Source of the DNA: Chrysogorgia sp. JL179-B06
Taxonomy: Eukaryota > Cnidaria > Anthozoa > Scleralcyonacea > Chrysogorgiidae
DNA length: 64,000 nucleotides
NCBI GenBank assembly: GCA_035772405.1
Contig: JAYKKM010000156.1
Span: 1,273,501-1,337,500 of the forward strand
Reading direction: 5' to 3'
The notes below the pieces were generated by a model, which was given only the letters and a program-made list of their open reading frames with translations, was not told the DNA's origin and searched no databases. A program made the translations under genes and the position numbers. Below, in pieces: positions 58,065-64,000 of this stretch (positions are counted from its first letter, which is position 1; every line of letters starts with the position of its first letter).

Positions 58065-58280
58065 TTAAAAATAAATTGATCTTTCTGTCATTGCTGTCCA
58101 GTCGAGTGTTTTCAAAGCCTCAGGAGCATCGAGGATACGTTTTTTTATAAATTTGTTTTCTAGAACTTGAAGATATTTTATTAGTGCCGTATTGTTCCTG
58201 TCTCCCCAAATTATATCTGCATAGTCGAAAAGTGATTTTTGTAGATCTTGCACATGACAGATAAATCTAAGATCTGGACA
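58065..58280 (-). pseudogene. LINE reverse transcriptase C-terminal fragment
   Basis: The minus strand reads QKSLFDYADIIWGDRNNTAL and LQVLENKFIKKRILDAPEAL, the post-RT block of CR1/L2-like ORF2 (compare PHFDYCDVVWG in relatives). Isolated and truncated. Confidence 0.65.
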
Positions 58281-58599
58281 GATAAAATCAGACCATCAGT
58301 GAAATTCACAGCAGCCATTACTGACATATTTTTTATTATAACATTTTTTACCACATTTGGAATCTAATTTTCGTGTTGACTAAATTGTCTGTTGATAATT
58401 CATTTGTAAAGTCTAAGAGTCCGGTATTTGAGGGCCAACTTAGATTCATAAAAGGGAAATGAGTTTTAAATTGAGGTTTGGCACTAAATGTGTTTTTCTC
58501 AATCAAAATTGGTGGATTGTTATAGTTAGACAGAGAAAGGAGAACACTTGCCTGTCACAGGATCTGTAAAAACAATTATTTAATGAAGCGGAATTGGCA

Positions 58600-59176
58600 A
58601 AGAGATGGTAAAACCTACTTGTTTCGAAAGTTTCCTTCGGGTAGCTCGCAGGAATTAAAAATCGCTAACCAAAGTGTATTTTGTCCTCGTTGCTTTGCCA
58701 ATTTCAGCACGAATTTCTGCTCCTTACTTTGTGTTGTAATCTCAATCAGTCCACGAAGTACAATATTTTCGTCAGGATGGCCCAGTTTTCATTACTTATA
58801 TTTACTAAGACCAAATTCGAACGCCTTTTTCACAGGCACTGCATCTTTTTTCTGTCTTTTGTTTGTGGGTTGGTTGGTAGGTGGCGTTGAAGCTCTCAAA
58901 CGCTCTCTTTGGCCAAGTCTTGAGTATACACCGTTGGGATGCATTGATCGGGCACGGGAGACTGCACTTCCAATCCGACTATCGCAGTAGACAATCCGAT
59001 CCCTGATCGGATAGATGTTGTACTCGCTGTATTGGTGGTCGAGCGGGAGGAGCTTGCTGTTGATTATTAGCATTGATTCCGTTAACACTGGTTGAATGAC
59101 CATTATCCAGCACTGTGGATAACAGCGTGGATGCTTCTCTTAGGTGTTTTGATAATTCGCGTAAATGTTCTTCCAT
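58600..59176 (-). pseudogene. Broken gene fragment starting 20 bp outside the YqaJ element
   Basis: From 59176: MEEHLRELSKHLREASTLLS, a helical start, then a Gln/Pro-rich part. After a frame change come SRARSMHPNGVYSRLGQRER and KRQKKDAVPVKKAFEF, then after a second change RGLIEITTQSKEQKFVLKLA, which ends at a possible donor near 58608. The order of blocks resembles an uncharacterised cnidarian protein family often associated with mobile elements; this is from memory. At least two frameshifts. Its start lies only 20 bp from the left TIR of the neighbouring element. Confidence 0.5.
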
Positions 59177-59195
59177 CTAAAAATAAGGCCACAAT

Positions 59196-59247
59196 TAATA
59201 GGCCCTTTTAAGGTAAACGACGCCATCTTGCAGGGGGTGCAAAACTA
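59196..59247 (+). repeat. Left 52-bp TIR of the YqaJ element
   Basis: Matches 62973-63024 in inverse orientation with one mismatch (TTTTAAGG here, TTTTGAGG there). Confidence 0.92.
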
Positions 59248-59310
59248 TTGGGGCGAGCGCGCGGTTTTCAAAGGAAACTTAATGGCGGACATGCATGAGT
59301 GATACTCATT

Positions 59311-59382
59311 ATGCCAAAACACGGTCGTTGTTCTGTTGGTTATTGCGATAACGATAAACGTTATCCTAACCTTTTAGGATAA
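59311..59382 (+). pseudogene. Truncated THAP-like zinc finger start
   Basis: Reads MPKHGRCSVGYCDNDKRYPN, then LLG and a stop. A short basic start with C-x4-C and a following (Y/R)YP is the usual beginning of THAP C2CH DNA-binding domains in transposon proteins; the second Cys/His pair is lost. It ends where the minus-strand YqaJ frame also ends, which points to an internal deletion joining the two. Confidence 0.45.
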
Positions 59383-60520
59383 GAAACTCGACACGTTTGA
59401 AGACTTCTTTCTCAAGCAAACTCTCGTTTCTCACTGAATAGGGGCACTTGACCTCCACTGTTGCAGGACCACAGCATCTGCATGAAAACACTCCATCTGG
59501 TGAAGCAGCAAGGTAGGGGTAGTCAGCTTTTACAAACAGGCCACACTGACGAAAACCTTCTAGACCATTTTCATGATGACAAGCTACATCTGCCAGAAAT
59601 GCCTTTATTGCATCTTTCTCATGGGTGATTCCCCATACGATGGGTGGAAGATGAGAAATGTCCATCGATTCACCAACAATACTGGATACCACAGGACTGT
59701 ACTGGGGTTTCTTCGTATTTTTTCCTCTGTGTTTCAAAATAGTTTCAGTTTTGGTGGAAATTTGGTGAAACTTGGATGCAGTAATCCGGCCACGTCTTTG
59801 CTGTTTCCACAAACTGTTCGAGCTTTGGCCCTGTGTTTCCAATTCAATTGTTTTTACTTGGGCACTTGTCATTTGGGCATGCTGAATAAACAATGGGGCT
59901 GTTTCTTCAAGTAGTTTGCTTTTCAAGGCATCATTTGCCATAAATTCCACAGCTTTTTCCATTAAAGGTGGACGTAGACTATTATCTCTACCATGTTCGA
60001 TGGAATACAGCACACAGGCATCTGGTAGGATTTCTTTGATGGAATTCAGCAGCTTTGACACTCTTTTATTGGTCATCTCTCTGTCTTGAGGTTTACGGGG
60101 ATCAAACACTTTTCTTAGTGTTTGATCGAAAGCTGGATCTCTGTCAAGTCTCTCTTTTGTTTTCCTGTCTTTACGGAAAGTTAAGTTTTTAATTTTGCTC
60201 GGTGTAACTTCTTTCTTCGTCCCCTTATTCCAACCTTGAGGGACACTTGTACAGGCTGGTGAGACATAATCCTTGTTGAATGCATAGTTGACTTTGTATA
60301 GGAGGGCGATTACATGGTTACAAACCTCACCAGTGCCAGCTATACAGGTACACCAGGACGTCACGATTTGACAGTTCGATTGTCCTCCTTTTGTGCAAAC
60401 CCACACTTTATGTGGATCATCACGCAGCCGTTGGGAGGGAGAGACTTTGCCTTTCAGGAAAGTGAACCTGCTGTCTGAGGGGCATTTGGCGACAAAAACT
60501 GTGTCAACAAAGCCACTCAT

Positions 60521-62431
60521 ACAATACAATACAATACAATAACTTTATTCAAGTGTCAAAATTATTTAGCCTAAGAAGGCTAATTGGGGACACTATATAT
60601 CCTATCTAACTACTAATAAATTACAAATAAGTTAATATATCCTATCTAACTGCCAATAAATAACAAAAGTAAGATAATATAGGCAATTGCATAATAAGAT
60701 AATTTTACAATAAAATAATATTTACAATGAACTTAAAGGGACACTCCGGCCAAAATACAAATGTAGTTCATATGAAAGATCTTACTGACTTTAGTTGATT
60801 TCCAAAGTTTCAGCATTCCTATCAATTTAGTTAAGAAGATATGGCTAGTTGAAGTTGGAGAGTTTGTCCAATTTCGACGCCATTTTGTTTCTCAAATATG
60901 ACGTCACTGAGTGATGCTATCTTGTATTATGCCTAAGAAGCTCCTCTACTTTCCTGCAATGAGGAACTAAATAGTTTATTTCGACTAATTTTCGTCCAAA
61001 CAGTATTCACAACAGCTATCACTATGTGATTGCCATCAAAACAACTCCACTGCCGATAAAGAATCACTCAATGACGTCATATTCGCAAAACCAATATGGC
61101 GTTTTTCAACTTCAACTAGCCATATCTTCTTAACTAAATTGATAGGAATGCTGAAACTTTGGAAATAAACTAAAGTCAGTAAGATCTTTCATATGAACTG
61201 CATTTGTATTTTGGCCGGAGTGTCCCTTTAAAACGATTGGTCAGACATACATGGAACATTCATGTACTGCAAAGCTCACAGCAGTTACTGTTATTTTCTA
61301 AAAGGCTACTAATATCCAACTTACGAATAACATTTTCAAATACCTTAAGACTTGTAGAATTCCTAATATCACTACTTAACCTTGACCATAACATTGGTCC
61401 AAAATAACGTAGTGAGTGTTTTCCATAATTGACTGTATTGAATCTAGGTATATCGAAATCACCATTTCTTAATGAATAACTAGATTGTTTGAGGGTATAT
61501 ATTTCTGATACACTGTTAGGTGCAAGTTGATTTTTTACTTTATACATGTAAATAGCAATATCCTGTAATCGTCTATTATATAATGATGGCAAACCAGCAC
61601 GCTCAAGGAGTGTTTCATAAGAATCTCTCTTAGTTCTATATACCGCTCTCAACGCTCGTTCTTAGATACGTTCAACCTTTCTGTTGTCCGAAGCCTTGCA
61701 GAAATGCCAGATCACGTGACAGTATGTTAAATACGGGAGGATAGATGACTTATATATAGTTAACTTGGCCGAAAGAGGAATAAGATTACGCTAAGCGTAA
61801 AAGCACCCCAACTTTTCTACTAGCCTTCTTGCAAAGCTCACTAATATTACCACTGAAATTAATGCTTTCATCAATGTGTACCCCCAGTAGAGTATATGAT
61901 CCGTATTATTGATTATTTGATCGTCAATCTGTATAGAACGACATTCATTATTCGTGTTTAGGCCCCTTGGATTGATAGTTAATAACTGGAACTTTTCGGA
62001 ATTCGCTAGGAGAAAATTCTCTTTATACCATAACGCAGCACGTCGTCCCTCCTCCTGTAAGGTCTTCTTAACTATGTTATAGTCTTTTCCCGATCATTTT
62101 GAAATAAATTCCATATCAGCGGTCCAGAACATGACCCCTGAGGACAGCCTCGTACCATTTCTTTCCAGTCACTGGTTGTGCTGCCTAATTTAACCCTATT
62201 CTTGCGTTTGTTGAAGAAAGATCGCATAAGATCGAGAGAGGCTGGAGCAAAACCATATGCTTCAAGCTTTTTCAAAGCAAGTGAATGACTCAAAGAGTCA
62301 AATGCCTTACTCATATCGGTGGAAAGTACGCATATAAGTTCCTTCCTGTCAATAGCTTGCTTCCAATCCTCTACCAGGCGCAGCAAAGTCGTCTCACAGC
62401 TATGTCTCTTTCTGTATGCCGTCATTCGATT
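60521..62431 (-). mobile_element. 5'-truncated LINE inserted in the SAP-SWIM-YqaJ gene
   Basis: The minus strand starts RMTAYRKRHSCETTLLRLVE (RT), then STDMSKAFDSLSHSLAL and GCPQGSCSGPLIWNL. The catalytic YADD block is lost in a deletion near 62090. Frames with stops then contain NSEKFQLLTINPRG and LPYLTYCHVIWH, and the last frame contains RYFGPMLWSRLSSDIRN. The tail is (ATTGT)n next to the host ATG-AGT-GGC. The host reads in frame across the insertion (KAYSY to MSGF) with no obvious target duplication. Confidence 0.82.
60737..61227. mobile_element. TTAA-flanked MITE, copy B
   Basis: Same family as 13961-14464, in the opposite orientation: termini AGGGACACTCCGGCC and its inverse, TTAA on both sides (60733-60736, 61228-61231). 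It contains TGACGTCA twice. It lies inside the LINE 60521-62431 and is the youngest layer of a three-level nest. Confidence 0.88.
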
Positions 62432-62972
62432 GTAGGAATACGCCTTTTGATCCTTGTACTTTCCTATGTAGTCGACATCCACCGCTTTAACTCTTAAGAT
62501 GTAGCTAAATAGCTTTCCATCGTCGACTTTCGGCCACTCGTGTACGTTGTCTGCCCAAGCTTGCTCTGGTAGTCCACTCGGGTCGCTTTTTATGCCGTGG
62601 GTTGCAAGCCTTTTGGCATACTCCTGTTTGATCTTCTCATAAATTTCTTCTTGGGAAATTTCTTTGGAGCATTCAGTTCATATGCTGCAAAAGCTGTGGC
62701 AATTAGTTCAGCTTTTTTCCCGCTCTGCTTTAGGCCACGTATACCGAGGAAATCTTTCAACGAAGACACAGTGCAGCCGAGAAAGTCTTCGTATTCGAAC
62801 TTCTCCTCTGGCTGCTTCCTGGCCGTATATGTTACGAACGAACTTCCAACACTTTTACTCACAAAGCAATGCTTGATTGTTGGATGTTTAAACGACTTCG
62901 AACAACAAATAAATCGATCAAAGAGAGCTGTACGCAAACCAAAACACAGTCTAAACAAAGGACGCCATGGAG

Positions 62973-63024
62973 TAGTTTTGCACCCCCTGCAAGATGGCGT
63001 CGTTTACCTCAAAAGGGCCTATTA
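62973..63024 (-). repeat. Right 52-bp TIR of the YqaJ element
   Basis: Inverse of 59196-59247. It lies 14 bp upstream of the first ATG of the SAP-SWIM-YqaJ gene, so the terminus may hold promoter elements (inference). Confidence 0.92.
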
Positions 63025-63092
63025 TCCCGGACATGGCGGACACAATTTTCGCGGGGAAAATTGCAAATTTGTTCCCAGGACTCCATCTTTGG

Positions 63093-63475
63093 ATGATTGA
63101 ACATTGAATGAATAAATGAACATTGAATGTGAACATTGAATGAATGATTGAACATTGAATGTGATAATTGAACATTGAGTGTGATCATTGAACATTCAAT
63201 GTGATCATTGAACATTGAATGTGATCATTGAACATTGAATGTGATCATCAAACATTGAATGAATGATTGAACATTGAATGTGATCATTGAACATTGAATG
63301 AATGATTGAACATTGAACATGTGATCATTGAACATTGAATGTGATCATTGAACATTGAATGAATGATTGAACATTGAATGTGATTATTGAACATTGAATG
63401 TGAACAGAACATTGATATGAACATTGAATGAATGAATGATTGATTGAACATTGAATGTGATCATTCAACAACGAG
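63093..63475. repeat. 20-bp minisatellite GAACATTGAATGTGATCATT
   Basis: About 18 units with variants (GAATGAATGATT). TGATCA is palindromic. The minus ORFs here (MFNDHIECS) are by-products. Confidence 0.93.
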
Positions 63476-63552
63476 TTGTTGAAGTTTATATGCTTTAGGT
63501 TTTCTACAAAGTAACGATTGAATTCAATAAAGACTATTGTTGAATTTTGCTA

Positions 63553-63592
63553 CACATAATAATAATAATAATAATAGTAATAGTAATAGTAA
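63553..63592. repeat. (AAT)n / (AGTAAT)n microsatellite
   Basis: Short trinucleotide and hexanucleotide run. Confidence 0.85.
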
Positions 63593-63699
63593 TATCCTGT
63601 GCGTATAGCGACTTATCCAACGGATAGCGAGTTATACAGGCTTTGAACAACCGACACAGCCTGCCAGAAGATCAGCACTAAAGATACACTAAGTTTTTA

Positions 63700-64000
63700 A
63701 GAAACTGATAATTACTTTCAAAGCTTTACATGGTCAGGCACCTATTTATATTACTGATTTACTAACTAAATATAAACCTACTCGTACTTTAAGATCATCG
63801 AACCGAGATCTGTTACTTGAGCTAAAATCTAAAACGGTGGCTCATGGAGACAGAGCATTCTCAGTTGCCGCACCAAAGCTGTGGAATTCATTGCTACAGG
63901 AAATTAGAAGCATTGATATTTGAAATAGTTTTAAGACTGCTTAAGACTTCTTTTTTTAAATTAATAGTTTTTTGTTCATAGTGGTAATATATGTAGTAGG
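63700..64000 (+). pseudogene. LINE ORF2 C-terminus, runs off the window
   Basis: Reads TFKALHGQAPIYITDLLTKY, then RTLRSSNRDLL and GDRAFSVAAPKLWNSLLQEI before a stop near 63920, followed by a 3' UTR shared with 37635-37760. It is the classical C-terminal end of a CR1/L2-like ORF2. Confidence 0.8.

Larger units (their letters stand above)
59366..62958 (-). pseudogene. SAP-SWIM-YqaJ nuclease gene, interrupted by a LINE
   Basis: The first part (62958-62661) has a SAP-like helix pair (CTVSSLKDFLGIRGLKQSGK, KAELIATAFAAYEL). After a one-base shift near 62660 it continues with GLPEQAWADNVHEWPKVDDG and VDVDYIGKYKDQKAYSY. The LINE 60521-62431 follows, then SGFVDTVFVAKCPSDSRFTF. A SWIM zinc finger (TSWCTCIAGTGEVCNHVIAL; CxCx..CxH) and a YqaJ/lambda-exonuclease-like domain come next: RRGRITASKFHQI, VWGITHEKDAIKAF, AASPDGVF and VEVKCPYS, which supply the E..D..E-x-K active-site pattern. 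The end (KRVEFLILKG) departs from the family and is truncated. SAP and SWIM usually bind DNA, and YqaJ enzymes resect DNA ends for recombination (family knowledge); its role in the element is unknown. Confidence 0.85.
59196..63024. mobile_element. TIR transposon carrying a SAP-SWIM-YqaJ gene
   Basis: The 52-bp termini (59196-59247, 62973-63024) differ at one base and contain GGCCCTTTTAAGGTAAACGA and CGCCATCTTGCAGGGGGTGC. The outermost bases are palindromic (TAATA/TATTA), so the exact end and target duplication (perhaps TA) cannot be fixed. Inside are a SAP-SWIM-YqaJ pseudogene on the minus strand and the first 23 codons of a THAP-like ORF on the plus strand. A LINE (60521-62431) and a MITE inside it were inserted later. 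No DDE transposase is visible, so this copy is internally deleted or uses another enzyme. The superfamily is not assigned. Confidence 0.8.

Noticed and set aside
59573..59914. Plus-strand ORF of 113 codons
   Set aside because: It is antisense to the SWIM-YqaJ coding frame and has no motif.

Overview
The window looks like part of a transposon-rich, AT-rich animal genome, most likely a cnidarian (sea anemone or coral type). Host genes have short exons with GT-AG introns. The mobile elements (CR1/L2-like LINEs, PIF/Harbinger, TTAA-flanked MITEs, and genes with SWIM/YqaJ or 2A-like motifs) match families I associate with cnidarians. This assignment rests on recalled family resemblance; no search was run.

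Host genes. (1) An eight-exon Rab-like small GTPase on the minus strand (exons between 14695 and 24932) reassembles into one phase-consistent 413-residue frame with P-loop, DxPG, NKAD and SAK motifs, a MGTFLS N-terminus and a long helical C-terminal extension. (2) An intronless class A GPCR (25784-26701, minus) has partial, decayed copies of its 5' end just upstream. (3) A four-exon CCDC28 homologue (27744-30695, plus) is complete. (4) The first three exons of ribosomal protein eL24/RPL24 (33094-37568, plus) are present; its last coding part was not found in the window. (5) A PB1-like single-exon ORF lies at 2664-3218 (minus).

Mobile elements. A nearly intact two-ORF LINE lies at about 4.2-8.3 kb (+), a 5'-truncated LINE at 33.76-36.6 kb (-) inside RPL24 intron 2, and LINE fragments at 10.0-10.4, 20.8-21.3, 37.6, 58.1, 60.5-62.4 and 63.7-64.0 kb. 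A full-length but broken PIF/Harbinger transposon (45218-52792) has 78-bp terminal inverted repeats, a four-exon Myb/SANT-like gene and a convergent DDE transposase pseudogene. A second TIR element (59196-63024) has 52-bp TIRs and carries a SAP-SWIM-YqaJ-nuclease gene interrupted by a LINE, which is itself interrupted by a TTAA-flanked MITE; the stub of a THAP-like ORF sits at its other end. A third TIR-bounded unit (38418-44389) consists almost only of tandem repeats: a 156-bp satellite of about 22 copies and a 769-bp duplication. Many MITEs have recognisable target-site duplications (TTA/TAA, TTAA, TA, 8-bp hAT-like). tRNA-derived SINEs occur at 8.9, 9.2 and 13.9 kb.

Tandem repeats are very prominent: a 9-bp Thr-codon repeat (1.27-2.4 kb), a 25-bp repeat (11.3-13.5 kb), a 20-bp repeat (16.1-16.7 kb), a 28-bp repeat (17.2-18.2 kb), and the satellites at 38.5-45.1 kb. 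Several leave three reading frames open and create long spurious ORFs. The most interesting candidates are the YqaJ/SWIM/SAP element, the satellite-filled TIR element, a decayed gene with a 2A-like DVEENPGP motif (55.1-55.7 kb), and the unusual GTPase.
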